Shown piece by piece: positions 42,884 to 54,170 of a stretch of DNA of 64,000 bases. The notes under the pieces are model-generated. The model was not told the DNA's origin. It searched no databases and saw only the letters and a program-made list of their open reading frames with translations. Within the stretch, counting starts at the first letter, position 1. Every line of letters begins with the position of its first letter. A program made the translations under genes and the position numbers. Source of the DNA: a bacterium. Its GTDB lineage: Bacteria > Zixibacteria > MSB-5A5 > GN15 > FEB-12. The stretch spans positions 310,001 to 374,000 of the forward strand of contig JAHLKV010000002.1 of NCBI GenBank assembly GCA_020444475.1, read 5' to 3'.

Positions 42884-43828
42884 TTAGTTCGGCTTGTTGC
42901 CGAGGATCGTCTCAATCTGGTCGAGTGTCTCGTTGTCGAGTGTGACATCGACCGCCGCCACATTCTGCTCCAACTGTTCGACCTGCGTGGCGCCGGTGAT
43001 GGCGCTGCTGATCTGCGGCAGGCGGAGCACCCAGGCGAGGGCAAGCTGACTGATGGTGATATCAAGTGACCGGGCGATCTCGGCGAGCGCTTTGACTTTG
43101 GCAAGGTTGTTTTCGTTGAGGTCGTTCTGCAGCCATTTGGTTTCGGCGCCGCGAGAACCTTCGGGGACACCATCGTTGTACTTCCCGGTGAGCAGCCCCT
43201 GAGCGAGCGGTGACCAGACGACCAGCCCCATACCGTGTTTTTCGCAGGTGGGAAGAATCGACGCTTCGATGTGCCGGTCGATCATGTTGTAGCGGGGCTG
43301 TTCAACCGCCGGGATGAAGCCGTTGAATCGATTGGCCTGTGCGACGGCGCTTTCGATCTGATCGGATTCCCAGACCGAGGTGCCCCAGTAGAGTACTTTC
43401 CCCTGTCGCACGATATGCTCCATGGCGCGGACGACCTCTTCGACTTCGACCTCAGGGTCGTACCGGTGGCAGAAGTAGAGGTCGAGGTAGTCGGTGCCGA
43501 TGCGTTTGAGGGATTTGTCGATCGACTCGATGATGTGTTTGCGGGAGAGGCCGCGGTCGTTCGGGTTGTCAGACATCGGCCAGAAGACTTTCGAGGAGAT
43601 CACGAGGTCGGAGCGGGTCATCTCTTTGATGGCTTTGCCGATGTATTTCTCCGATTCCCCCCGGGCGTAGATATCGGCGATGTCTATATAGTTGATGCCG
43701 AGTTCGACGGCGCGACGGATGATCTTTTTGGTCAGTTCCTTATCGACCGAGCCGCCGTAGGTCAGCCATCCGCCGATCGAGATTTCCGAGACTTTGATGC
43801 CGTATGTGCCGAGCTTGCGATAATTCAC
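42884..43828 (-). CDS. Aldo/keto reductase (Kv-beta-like)
   Basis: The 314-residue TIM-barrel enzyme has the catalytic tetrad: Asp and Tyr in INYIDIADIYARGESE, Lys in SSKVFWP and His in YFCHRYD. The NADPH-binding C-terminus is present (AITGATQVEQLEQNV). The overall pattern is that of voltage-gated potassium channel beta subunits (AKR6) and their bacterial relatives. The physiological substrate is unknown. Single-gene unit with its own terminator. Confidence 0.94.
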   Translation of the reverse strand: MNYRKLGTYGIKVSEISIGGWLTYGGSVDKELTKKIIRRAVELGINYIDIADIYARGESEKYIGKAIKEMTRSDLVISSKVFWPMSDNPNDRGLSRKHIIESIDKSLKRIGTDYLDLYFCHRYDPEVEVEEVVRAMEHIVRQGKVLYWGTSVWESDQIESAVAQANRFNGFIPAVEQPRYNMIDRHIEASILPTCEKHGMGLVVWSPLAQGLLTGKYNDGVPEGSRGAETKWLQNDLNENNLAKVKALAEIARSLDITISQLALAWVLRLPQISSAITGATQVEQLEQNVAAVDVTLDNETLDQIETILGNKPN

Positions 43829-43875
43829 GATGCCTCTTGCGGGTTAGGGGTTCCTTGTGTGCGTGGGGAGAAAGT

Positions 43876-43910
43876 ACGAAAAACGAAAGCGCCGCGCAAC
43901 TGCGCAGCGC
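43876..43910 (-). terminator. Terminator after the paired lipoprotein genes
   Basis: Stem GCGC-C-GCGCA/TGCGC-A-GCGC (one mismatch) at 43889-43910, then TTTCGTTTTT on the minus strand. Confidence 0.8.
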
Positions 43911-43944
43911 CCGGACTCAATCCGTGCGAGCCAGCGCGACCAAG

Positions 43945-44559
43945 TCACTTCGGCGAGTGGAACCGGAGCAACTCCCACGTCTCTTCGGAGTCCCAATCAT
44001 TGACGACCCTTCGCACCATGCCGTAGCCCGGCACGAAATGCTGTTCTTCTGTATACAGCACGGTGCCGCTGGTGGTATCGGTGATGTACCGAGAGAGTAA
44101 ATAGGCCTGGTTGAAGGTCCCTAACGGAACCGTGACAAGATCGCGATCTATCACATACATGGAGTCAACCCCGATGTACATGGGGACGACCTGCCACCGA
44201 GCGCCGAGACTTAGTGGCAGAACATAGCGCTCGAGGCGGTACTTCCCGACAACGTGAGGAACCAGCCACTCCAGCGTATCGCCCTGTATGCGGAGCCATC
44301 GGGTCTGGACTCGATCGCCATTACGAAGCATCGACGCGATGTAGATCTTTGCATCATCGGAAGCGATGGAGTCGCGTTCGATGGTGATGGTGAAGGTGTC
44401 GAGAAGTTCCCAGGTCTCGTTGACGCGCTCGTAGACCCACTGGGTACCGATGGCGGTCGGGTAGTCGGCGTTGGGCACGATGGTCGGATTGGTCGACTTA
44501 TCGGTGGAGCAGCCGGCGATGACGACTGCCAGGGTCAGAATAATGAGTATTCGTTTCAT
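43945..44559 (-). CDS. Lipoprotein of unknown function, paralogue of the next gene
   Basis: The 204-residue protein starts at ATG 44559 with a lipobox signal (MKRILIILTLAVVIAGC). The mature part begins near YPTAIGTQWVYERVNETWEL and contains LDTFTITIERDS, RLERYVLPLSLGARWQVVP, VPLGTFNQAYLLSRY and PGYGMVRRVV. The same blocks occur in the upstream gene, so the two are tandem duplicates. A beta-rich, LolA/OMP-like sandwich is likely, but the family is not one I know. The two genes are separated by 46 nt. Confidence 0.75.
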   Translation of the reverse strand: MKRILIILTLAVVIAGCSTDKSTNPTIVPNADYPTAIGTQWVYERVNETWELLDTFTITIERDSIASDDAKIYIASMLRNGDRVQTRWLRIQGDTLEWLVPHVVGKYRLERYVLPLSLGARWQVVPMYIGVDSMYVIDRDLVTVPLGTFNQAYLLSRYITDTTSGTVLYTEEQHFVPGYGMVRRVVNDWDSEETWELLRFHSPK

Positions 44560-44605
44560 GTGCGTTGTCCCCACGTACGTTTGGTCACTGCCTGGAGTCA
44601 AACGA

Positions 44606-45226
44606 TCACTCGGGCAGTGTATAGTCGATCAACGTCCAGATATCGTGTTGCTCAGCCGGATAGGGGTCGAGGAAGTCGCGCACGAGGTTCTTTTTCACCA
44701 CCCCGTAGCCCGGGGCAAACCAGATTTCATCATAGTGGATGTAGTTCAGGAAAAACACGATCCGCTCCAGCCGGTAGGCTTTATAGAACTGTCCGGCCGG
44801 GGTTGATGCCAGATTCTTCTCTCGTACCCACACCGAATCGTATTGGAATGATGCCGTCCAACCTCGTCCGATCTCGAGCGGGAAAAGATATCGCTCGGTG
44901 ATCCAGCTGGTGTACCCGTTGCCGGATCTGACGGTCGCGGTGTCTCCTTTAAGGAAGAGGGTGTCATAGCGAAGGGTGTCTGATGTTTTGTAGCGGGCGA
45001 TGTGCGCCGTGCGGCCATCGGGAAGGGCCTGCTCTGAGACCAGCGTGATGGTCACGGTATCGGTGACAGTGCGGACCGAGTCGATTCGCTCGTAGATCCA
45101 TTGCGTGCCGATGGCGGTCGGATAGGTACCATCGCCAATAATAATCGGCTCGACACTCTTGTCGGTGCAGTTGAACACGGTGACGGTCAGAAGAGTGAGA
45201 AGGAGCAGCGCGACAAGCTTCGGCAT
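44606..45226 (-). CDS. Lipoprotein of unknown function, paralogue of the preceding gene
   Basis: The 206-residue protein has a signal with the lipobox FNC at residue 20 (LLLTLLTVTVFNC). The blocks YPTAIGTQWIYERIDSVRTV, TDTVTITLVSEQALPDGR, TERYLFPLEIGRGW, STPAGQFYKAYRLERI and APGYGVVKKNLV align with the downstream gene across the whole length. Both genes carry a GTQWxYER signature after the linker. First gene of the two-gene unit. Confidence 0.75.
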   Translation of the reverse strand: MPKLVALLLLTLLTVTVFNCTDKSVEPIIIGDGTYPTAIGTQWIYERIDSVRTVTDTVTITLVSEQALPDGRTAHIARYKTSDTLRYDTLFLKGDTATVRSGNGYTSWITERYLFPLEIGRGWTASFQYDSVWVREKNLASTPAGQFYKAYRLERIVFFLNYIHYDEIWFAPGYGVVKKNLVRDFLDPYPAEQHDIWTLIDYTLPE

Positions 45227-45331
45227 TTATGCCCTCCGCGTGGGTGAAAGTCCCGGAAACCCTATCGATAATATAGACGGGCCGGGCGCTCTTTCAAAGG
45301 AACAAAAAGTTCGACGCCGATCAGGCCGTCG

Positions 45332-46315
45332 CTACTTCTCCAGTTCGGCGATGCGGGCGTTGAGTTTTTTCCAGATTTCCGGGAGCTGCTCATCCCATCT
45401 CTCGGTTTTGTATTCTTCGCGGGCGCGTTTGAGCAGTTTCAGACCGCCGCTTTTGTCGCCCTTCGCAATCATAACTTCGCCAAGATCCTCGCACGCCTGG
45501 CCGATTGCGGAGTGGTCGCCGAGCCGTTCGGCCCAGGCCAGCACCGGCCGAAGCCATTGAGCGGCTTCATCGTGCTGTCCCAACTGACGGTAGGTCATGC
45601 CAACATGGTAGTCGGCGAAGAGTTTGCCGATTTCGCCGGAGTGGCGCCAGTGGTACTCGCGGGCTTTCTGGAAACAGGTCAGGGCGGAGTCGTAGGATTT
45701 CATATCGAAGTAGGCAACCGCGAGGTTGTTCCAGAGCGGGCCGAGCCAGGACTCTTCGTCGGATTTCTCTGCCGCTTCGATCCCCTTGTAGCTCCATTCG
45801 ATCTGCTGTTTGGGGTCGGTGGAGACGATCGCGATCATGTGAGCGGCATCGACCGCTCTCCCCCACAGGGCGTTGGTATTGCAGTAGGTGTACATGTCAT
45901 CGAAGGTTTTGCGGGCGGCGGTGAGGTCGTCGTCTTTCCACTCGAACCGGCCTTTCACCCCGAGATAGCGCGACCAGCCCATCGGGTCAGCATCGTCGGC
46001 CCGCTCGGCGGCTTTGGCCAGCCAGGCGCGGCCTTCCTCTTTGTTGTTGAGGATCAGATTCATGCGGGCGACCTGGGCGAGCGCTTCGACCTCGACCGAG
46101 CGGTTGAACTCTTTGCGGGCGGTTTCGACCACTTCGGTGTAGGCGGTGAGGGCGTTATCGTAATCGCGGGCCTGGAAGACGGAGTCGGCTTTTTCGAGGA
46201 GTAAGCTGGATGAAGCTTCGGTGTATGACATAGTAGGTTTCCTGTCGACGACATCAACGGCGTAGCATAGTACCGGCAGGAGGGCCAGCAGGACTGCGCG
46301 TGTGATCGTTTTCAT
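45332..46315 (-). CDS. TPR-repeat exported protein
   Basis: The 327-residue protein starts at ATG 46315 with a signal peptide (MKTITRAVLLALLPVLCYAV). At least six tetratricopeptide units follow, e.g. ADSVFQARDYDNALTAYTEV, WNNLAVAYFDMKSYDSALTC, FADYHVGMTYRQLGQHDEAA and EDLGEVMIAKGDKSGGLKLL. It is most likely a periplasmic scaffold in a larger complex. The partner is not visible. Confidence 0.83.
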   Translation of the reverse strand: MKTITRAVLLALLPVLCYAVDVVDRKPTMSYTEASSSLLLEKADSVFQARDYDNALTAYTEVVETARKEFNRSVEVEALAQVARMNLILNNKEEGRAWLAKAAERADDADPMGWSRYLGVKGRFEWKDDDLTAARKTFDDMYTYCNTNALWGRAVDAAHMIAIVSTDPKQQIEWSYKGIEAAEKSDEESWLGPLWNNLAVAYFDMKSYDSALTCFQKAREYHWRHSGEIGKLFADYHVGMTYRQLGQHDEAAQWLRPVLAWAERLGDHSAIGQACEDLGEVMIAKGDKSGGLKLLKRAREEYKTERWDEQLPEIWKKLNARIAELEK

Positions 46316-46505
46316 GGTTTTGCTCCGGGGTTGGGAGTGTTGTGGGGGGAATATAGGGTGGGGGTGGGCGGTTGGCAAGAGGGGGGGGCGGCGATGGGCT
46401 CGCCCGCACTACCGCTTGGGAATTTTGCTTTTTGGCGTATATTGAGTGGAAACGGATCAGGCATTAATAGTCTCGCTCGCGGCAAATCCAGGGGTGGAGT
46501 TTACA

Positions 46506-48368
46506 ATGTCATATCGATTCCTGCGTTTCACGATTCTCAACGTTATCTTTCTGGTGTCGGCCCTTCTCACGACCGGCGGCTGCGGCGGAGACGACGATCC
46601 GGTCCGGTCCACCATCCAACCTCAGAACCCGCCGAGCTGGCGGTGGCAAAATCCGCTCCCGCAGGGGAACGCCCTTCGCGATGTATGGTTCACCGACGCC
46701 CAGCACGGTACGGCGGTAGGACTGATGGGGACTATCGTTCGTACAAATGACGGCGGCCTGACATGGATCACACAGGAAAGCGGTACTACTGGCTGGTTGT
46801 CCGGCGTCTGTTTCACTGACGAGAATACCGGGACAGCGGTTGGGTATTCGGGCACGATACTAAGAACGACGGACGGAGGGGCGACATGGATACCCCAGGT
46901 GTCGGGAACCAGTACTTCTCTTCTCGCTGTCAGTTTCGCTGGAACAGACACCGGATTCGTGTCGGGTCATGGTGGAACCATGTTGCGTACGGTCGACGGC
47001 GGGGCTACCTGGACCAAGCAGAATAGCAACACGGGATCACCGCTCTATGGATTGTGGTGTGCCTCATCGGATGTCGTCACGGCCGTCGGTGACAGGGGCA
47101 CGATCATCCGCACCGACGACGGCGGCGCAACCTGGTATGAGCAAGCTGGAGGACTCGACAGATTATTGTATGCTGTGAGTCTTTCCGATCCCGATACCGG
47201 GATAGCTGTCGGCTCGAATATCCTTTTAACAACGACCGACGGTGGCTCTAACTGGATACGGCATACTGATGATCCAGCAGATGCCGGGGGGACCGATGTC
47301 TTCATGATCGACGGACACACCGCGACGATACTGACTTTCGGCAACGCGTTCCTCCGTACTACCGATGGAGGCGCCACCTGGTCAGGTCAGACCAGTGGCA
47401 CTGCGATCGGGCTTTCGGCTATACACTTTCTTGACTCTAATGTTGGGACGGCGATCGGCAACGCCGGCACGGTCCTTCGGACGACCGATGGCGGGACATC
47501 CTGGACTCGGCTCTCCGGCGGGGAGGCCTCAATACTCTACGGAGTCAGCTTCTGCGACGATTTCCACGGCGTGGCCGTCGGATCCTCAGGAAGGATCCTC
47601 CACACCGCCGATGCGGGCCTCACCTGGACCGACCAGACGGGCGCCACCTCGCAATGGCTGACGGACTGCTCTTGTTTGAGCGCTGATTCGGCAATTGCGG
47701 TGGGCCGCGACGGTACGGTCCTTCGTACGATCAACGGCGGCGCAACGTGGGCGGGGCAGGCAAGCGGCACCGGCGACGATCTCAACGGGGTGAGTTTTGT
47801 CGATAACGATACCGGGACAGCGGTCGGCGATCAGGGGACTATTCTCCGTACAGTAGATGGTGGCTCGACCTGGCAAAGCCAGACTAGCGGCACACCCTAC
47901 ACGCTGCTGGCAGTGTGTCAGATCACTCCCGATACTGCTACGATAGTCGGCGGGCTGGGATTGATCTTTCGCACCACCAACGCCGGCGCCACCTGGCAAA
48001 GCCAGGCAAGCGGTACCAATTTCTCGCTGCGAGACGTCGACTTCATCAACACGCGGTGCGGTATCGCTGTCGGCGACAGCGGCACCATTTTCGTCACCTG
48101 CAACGGCGGGGCACTGTGGGAAGACTGCTCCTGGGTTCCTCTGCCAGGGTATGCGCCACTGAATCTCAATTCAGTGACCATTCTCAGCGATCAGGAAGCT
48201 GTTGCGGTCGGCGACTTCGGAACGATGTTGTACTCGAATGACGGTGGACGATCGTGGACGAAGATCACGTGCGGCACACATCTGTCGCTCCACGCGGTAT
48301 GCTCTCCAGTTGCGGGAGCAGTCGTGGCGGTTGGTAACGACGGGGCGATACTTCGTTCCGTCGAGTAG
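46506..48368 (+). CDS. YCF48/photosynthesis-assembly-like beta-propeller lipoprotein
   Basis: The 620-residue protein starts at ATG 46506 with a lipobox signal (ALLTTGGC). It contains about thirteen repeats of 43-45 residues with the pattern GTILRTxDGGxTW, each a propeller blade of the YCF48/BNR type. In bacteria such propellers are surface or periplasmic proteins, often in cell adhesion or enzyme assembly; the oxygenic role of YCF48 does not apply here. The blades are similar at DNA level, which may allow recombination. Its stop codon lies directly before a GTAG-foot hairpin. Confidence 0.85.
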   Translation: MSYRFLRFTILNVIFLVSALLTTGGCGGDDDPVRSTIQPQNPPSWRWQNPLPQGNALRDVWFTDAQHGTAVGLMGTIVRTNDGGLTWITQESGTTGWLSGVCFTDENTGTAVGYSGTILRTTDGGATWIPQVSGTSTSLLAVSFAGTDTGFVSGHGGTMLRTVDGGATWTKQNSNTGSPLYGLWCASSDVVTAVGDRGTIIRTDDGGATWYEQAGGLDRLLYAVSLSDPDTGIAVGSNILLTTTDGGSNWIRHTDDPADAGGTDVFMIDGHTATILTFGNAFLRTTDGGATWSGQTSGTAIGLSAIHFLDSNVGTAIGNAGTVLRTTDGGTSWTRLSGGEASILYGVSFCDDFHGVAVGSSGRILHTADAGLTWTDQTGATSQWLTDCSCLSADSAIAVGRDGTVLRTINGGATWAGQASGTGDDLNGVSFVDNDTGTAVGDQGTILRTVDGGSTWQSQTSGTPYTLLAVCQITPDTATIVGGLGLIFRTTNAGATWQSQASGTNFSLRDVDFINTRCGIAVGDSGTIFVTCNGGALWEDCSWVPLPGYAPLNLNSVTILSDQEAVAVGDFGTMLYSNDGGRSWTKITCGTHLSLHAVCSPVAGAVVAVGNDGAILRSVE

Positions 48369-48658
48369 GTAGGTTGGAAACCCTGCGGTTCCGACGGGGG
48401 AATGTCCGAACCGCAGGGGTTCGGACCTACAAGGGCCTGTCGGGCTGCAGGCAGCCTCGACCTACGATTAGGTCGGTGTTGGCAGGACCGCTTCGCCCTG
48501 CGGGCTCGGGTCCTGCCCTACAGAGAAGATGGATACCCGTCTTCACGGGTATGACACATCTTCGATGTGTCTCTCCGTCCGAACTCTCAGTCGTGCCGTC
48601 CGAACCACAGGGGGGCGGACCTACGAATTCCGTCGGGCTGCAAGCAGCCTCGACCTAC
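48369..48658. repeat. Cluster of REP-like hairpins after the propeller gene
   Basis: 48369-48395: GTAG foot then GTTGGAAACC/GGTTCCGAC. 48405-48430 class j (CCTAC). 48439-48465 class a (CTAC). 48481-48521 class b (CTAC). 48533-48552 ATACCCGT/ACGGGTAT. 48553-48571 GACACATC/GATGTGTC. 48598-48624 class j variant (CTAC). 48632-48658 class a (CTAC). Five classes are mixed. Confidence 0.82.
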
Positions 48659-48734
48659 TCACTACTCGCTCTCTCACAGCCCCCCTGCCCCCCTCATCTA
48701 AATCCGGTTGACGGGGTATAAGGTCTCATATATA

Positions 48735-48764
48735 TTGACCGGACCCGATCAGCGGGGCTAAGAT
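48735..48764 (+). promoter_or_regulatory. Sigma70-type promoter of gmd
   Basis: TTGACC (48735-48740), an 18-nt spacer and TAAGAT (48759-48764) lie about 65 nt upstream of the gmd ATG, after the REP cluster. Confidence 0.55.
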
Positions 48765-48801
48765 ATTGCCATTCAAGCCGATAATTCTAACAGATCGTTA
48801 A

Positions 48802-50759
<1,958 letters not shown>

Positions 50760-50794
50760 ACTGTCTGCGGCACGTTGCACTGGAGAAAGGATAT

Positions 50795-52135
50795 ATGGCC
50801 ACCAAAAAAGGGAAACAGACGACGCCCGCTGAGGCGCTCATTGCGAGACTGAAGAAACGTGAGACGGTCGCCGGCGTGATCGGCCTCGGTTATGTCGGTC
50901 TGCCCCTGTCGATCTCGCTTGCCGAAGCCGGTTATACGGTGATCGGTTTCGATATCAGCAAAGAGAAAATCAAGCTGCTCAACTCCGGGAAGTCGGATAT
51001 CGATGATATCAGTGACAAGGAAGTTGCCGCCGTCGTGAAGTCGGGCAAGTTCTCCGCCACCGATGATCCCAAAAAGCTCGCCGAGTGTGACACGATTTCG
51101 ATTTGTGTCCCGACCCCGCTGTCAAAGACGAAAGACCCCGATGTCAGCTATATCCTGTCGGCGATGGACTGGGTAAAGGACAACATCTCCGAAGGCACGC
51201 TGGTGGTGCTGGAGTCGACCACGTATCCGGGGACGACCGAGGATTTGATCCTCCCGCTGCTGGACAAAAACGGTTGGAAGCCGGGCCGGGATTTCTTCCT
51301 CGCCTTCTCGCCGGAGCGGGTTGATCCGGGCAATCCGAAGTTCAACACCAAGAACACGCCTCGCGTGGTGGGTGGTGTGACGCCGGACTGCACCGATGTA
51401 GCCAAGACGTTTTACGAGCAGACGCTCGGCAATGTCTACGCGGTATCTTCGACCAAAGCCGCCGAGATGGTCAAACTACTGGAAAATACGTTCCGCTCCG
51501 TCAATATCGGGCTGGTGAACGAAGTAGCCCTGATGTGCGACCGGCTGGGGATCGATGTCTGGGAGATTATCGACGCCGCCGCCACCAAGCCGTTTGGCTT
51601 TATGCCGTTTTACCCCGGTCCCGGTCTGGGCGGACACTGCATCCCGATCGATCCGCACTACCTGTCGTGGAAGCTGAAATCGCTAAACTACTACGCCCGG
51701 TTTATCGAGCTGGCCGGCGAAGTCAACTCCCATATGCCGGAGTATGTGGTGGAACGGATCACGAATTTGATGAACAAGCGATTCGCCAAGTCGATCAACA
51801 AATCGACTATCCTGGTGCTCGGGATCGCCTACAAGCGGGATATCAAGGATATCCGCGAGTCCCCGGCGCTGGACGTGATCAAGCTGCTCGAGGATAAAGG
51901 CGCGAAGATCGTCTGGAACGATCCCCATGTGCCGAAGTTCAACTGGCGGGACGGCGTGGTGAAGTCGACCAAGTTGACTGCGGAAGTGCTGAAAAAGGCC
52001 GACCTGACGGTGATTCTGACCGATCATACGAGCTATGACTACCAGATGATCGTCACTAATGCCAGGGCAGTATTTGACAGTCGAAACGCCACCAAGAAAG
52101 TGACGAAGAACCGGGAGAAGATCGAAGTCCTGTAG
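50795..52135 (+). CDS. UDP-N-acetyl-hexosamine 6-dehydrogenase (WbpA-like)
   Basis: The 446-residue enzyme has the NAD motif VIGLGYVGLPLSISLAEAGY, ESTTYPGTTEDLI, the catalytic GPGLGGHCIPIDPHYLSWK with the thiolate Cys, and a C-terminal UDP-binding domain (GIAYKRDIKDIRESPALDVI). It belongs to the UDP-N-acetylglucosamine/mannosamine group and makes uronic acids for O-antigen or capsule. GDP-rhamnose plus this UDP-sugar suggests a surface polysaccharide. No glycosyltransferases follow; a terminator ends the unit. Confidence 0.92.
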   Translation: MATKKGKQTTPAEALIARLKKRETVAGVIGLGYVGLPLSISLAEAGYTVIGFDISKEKIKLLNSGKSDIDDISDKEVAAVVKSGKFSATDDPKKLAECDTISICVPTPLSKTKDPDVSYILSAMDWVKDNISEGTLVVLESTTYPGTTEDLILPLLDKNGWKPGRDFFLAFSPERVDPGNPKFNTKNTPRVVGGVTPDCTDVAKTFYEQTLGNVYAVSSTKAAEMVKLLENTFRSVNIGLVNEVALMCDRLGIDVWEIIDAAATKPFGFMPFYPGPGLGGHCIPIDPHYLSWKLKSLNYYARFIELAGEVNSHMPEYVVERITNLMNKRFAKSINKSTILVLGIAYKRDIKDIRESPALDVIKLLEDKGAKIVWNDPHVPKFNWRDGVVKSTKLTAEVLKKADLTVILTDHTSYDYQMIVTNARAVFDSRNATKKVTKNREKIEVL

Positions 52136-52165
52136 TCGATCGACGCCCGTTTTTCAGACATTCGC

Positions 52166-52194
52166 AAACCGGCCCTATTCGGGCCGGTTTTTTT
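52166..52194 (+). terminator. Terminator of the gmd-rmd-dehydrogenase unit
   Basis: Perfect 10-bp stem AAACCGGCCC/GGGCCGGTTT, loop TATTC, then TTTTC; 30 nt after the stop. Confidence 0.9.
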
Positions 52195-52231
52195 CTAGTA
52201 ATTGTGGAGCGGCTGCCGGCAAGAGCCGATA

Positions 52232-52256
52232 CCCCTGATAATCAGGGGATTTTTGG
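52232..52256 (+). promoter_or_regulatory. Hairpin with T-run directly before the HEAT-protein start
   Basis: CCCCTGAT-A-ATCAGGGG is a perfect palindrome (52232-52248) followed by ATTTTT. The only Shine-Dalgarno candidate of the next gene (AGGGG) is its right arm, 11 nt before the ATG. It could be a second terminator, an attenuator, or a stem that hides the ribosome site. Confidence 0.5.
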
Positions 52257-52259
52257 CAT

Positions 52260-54170
52260 ATGACGACGGGCGCACCACATAGTTCAACATCGGTCGACCA
52301 GATACGGGAAAACCTTCGCGACCTCCTCAAGGTCATGAAGGTGGTCTGGATGTATCCCCCTGACAACCCTCTCCCCTTCTCCATGAAGCAGTCTTATGCC
52401 GAGAAGCTCTGTGATCTGATCACCGATATCGGCGCCATTACGCTGGAGATCGAACGGGATAAAATTCACTGGAAAAGCGAGACGGTGTTTGTGGACCGCT
52501 CCAAAGAGGAGTCGCTGGCCGGTTTGTTTTTCGATGCCGGCATCACCAAACTGACGTTCGACCGGACCCTGAACTGGGACGCGGTGAAGGACCTCCTGGA
52601 GTGCATCCGTCGCTATCAGAACCGCGAGACCAACTCCGGTGATCTGACCGGTCTGTTGTGGGAAGCCAACCTGACCGGGGTGAAGTTTGAGACGGTCGAA
52701 GATGTCTCCCTCGCGCAATATTCTGGCAAGCTCGCCGTTCAGGAGTTTCTGGCAGACGATGACGATGATGCCCTGAACGATACGGGCAAAGAGAATCTCT
52801 ACGAGTCGTTGTTCGTGGGGGTTGACTATGATCTCAATGACGGTGACCGCGATGACAGCACCGGGTTCACGATCAACACCCTGAAGGACACATCGGGAAT
52901 AGAGATAGTCGACAGCGCCAACGCGCAGAACATCTTTTTCGGCGAAGAGTCCGACGAGGAAAAATCCGAGACCGCCACCGCCACCAGGGCGATGGGATAC
53001 GACGATCTTCAGAGTGCACCGCTGCCGCGGGTCGACACGCGGCGTCTCCTGATGAATGAGACCCAGCTCTCCGAAGAGGAAAACGAACAGTTGAGGCGTA
53101 TGCTTGAGGAAGACGCTTCGTTTGATATGTTCGAGTCGACTCATGAGCTGCTCAAGGAGCTGCTGCATCAGGAGAACGAGCTGTCGGCCTTCAGCGAGAC
53201 CGTCACAATCTGCGAGAAGTTGCTGACCAGTTTCATCGGGCAGGGGCGGTTCGCACAGGCGACCGATCTGTTGAGCTATTTCCGGGTGCTTGAGGCGCAA
53301 CTTCGTCTCGAGAAGCCGCAGTGGAGTGAGCGGTTGAAAGAGGCGGTCATAACCGCCGGGAGCCGGGAGCGGCTGAATACGCTTGCCGATGCGCTCAACT
53401 CGCACAGTCATATCACCGCTGAAGTGCTGATTACATATCTGAGCAATTTCGGGTGGGAGGCGCTCGGGTCGATCGCCGACCTGCTGCCGAGATTGGAGCA
53501 CCGTGCACACCGTCGGGCGCTCATCGAATATCTCTCGGAGCGCGGCAAAGAGAACCTCGGATTTGTCACCCGCGGGTTGACCGACAAGCGCTGGAATGTC
53601 GTCCGGAACTCGGTGACGATCCTGGCGAGAATCGGCACACCGGAAGCGCTGAAGCATCTCGCGAAAGTCGTCACACACCCCGACGAGCGGGTGCGCCTCG
53701 AACTGGTTTCGCAGCTATCGGACAGCAAGGCTGATGAGGCGCTCGAGTTATTGAACAGTGCGGCCTACGACTCCGACCAGCAGATCCGCCGACAGGTAAT
53801 CAGCTCAATCGTGGCGCGGCGGGGCGCCTCGGCGTTCAACACCATCTCCGATATCATCAACGATGAGCGGTTCGAGAAGCTCGAGGGGGATGATCAGCAG
53901 GCGCTGCTGAACGCCTACTCGCTGTTGGGCGGTGACCACGCGCTGGACTACTTGAACGGTTTGATCACCCGCGCCAACCCCCTGCGGGATGCAACGTTGT
54001 CGTTTTTCCGCGAGGCGGCGTTTGAGGCGCTGACGTACAACCGGAGCGACCGTGCCGAAAAGCTTCTTATCAAGCTCGGTTCGAGCTGGCGTCCCGATCT
54101 GAAAAAACGCGCACGGGAGGCGATCAAGATTCGCCGTGATCGTATCCATGGAGAGCACCACCATGTCTGA
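52260..54170 (+). CDS. HEAT-repeat protein of unknown function
   Basis: The 636-residue protein has an N-terminal helical domain with hydrophobic pattern (VDQIRENLRDLLKVMKVVW), an acidic linker (DDDDDALNDTGKE, about 170-260), and a C-terminal half with at least four HEAT-like repeats (about 440-600: KRWNVVRNSVTILARIGTPE, EALKHLAKVVTHPDERVRLE, DEALELLNSAAYDSDQQIRR). No enzyme motif is seen. The last 8 nt overlap the HD-GYP gene, so the two products are probably partners, perhaps in cyclic-nucleotide signalling (inference from position). Confidence 0.75.
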   Translation: MTTGAPHSSTSVDQIRENLRDLLKVMKVVWMYPPDNPLPFSMKQSYAEKLCDLITDIGAITLEIERDKIHWKSETVFVDRSKEESLAGLFFDAGITKLTFDRTLNWDAVKDLLECIRRYQNRETNSGDLTGLLWEANLTGVKFETVEDVSLAQYSGKLAVQEFLADDDDDALNDTGKENLYESLFVGVDYDLNDGDRDDSTGFTINTLKDTSGIEIVDSANAQNIFFGEESDEEKSETATATRAMGYDDLQSAPLPRVDTRRLLMNETQLSEEENEQLRRMLEEDASFDMFESTHELLKELLHQENELSAFSETVTICEKLLTSFIGQGRFAQATDLLSYFRVLEAQLRLEKPQWSERLKEAVITAGSRERLNTLADALNSHSHITAEVLITYLSNFGWEALGSIADLLPRLEHRAHRRALIEYLSERGKENLGFVTRGLTDKRWNVVRNSVTILARIGTPEALKHLAKVVTHPDERVRLELVSQLSDSKADEALELLNSAAYDSDQQIRRQVISSIVARRGASAFNTISDIINDERFEKLEGDDQQALLNAYSLLGGDHALDYLNGLITRANPLRDATLSFFREAAFEALTYNRSDRAEKLLIKLGSSWRPDLKKRAREAIKIRRDRIHGEHHHV

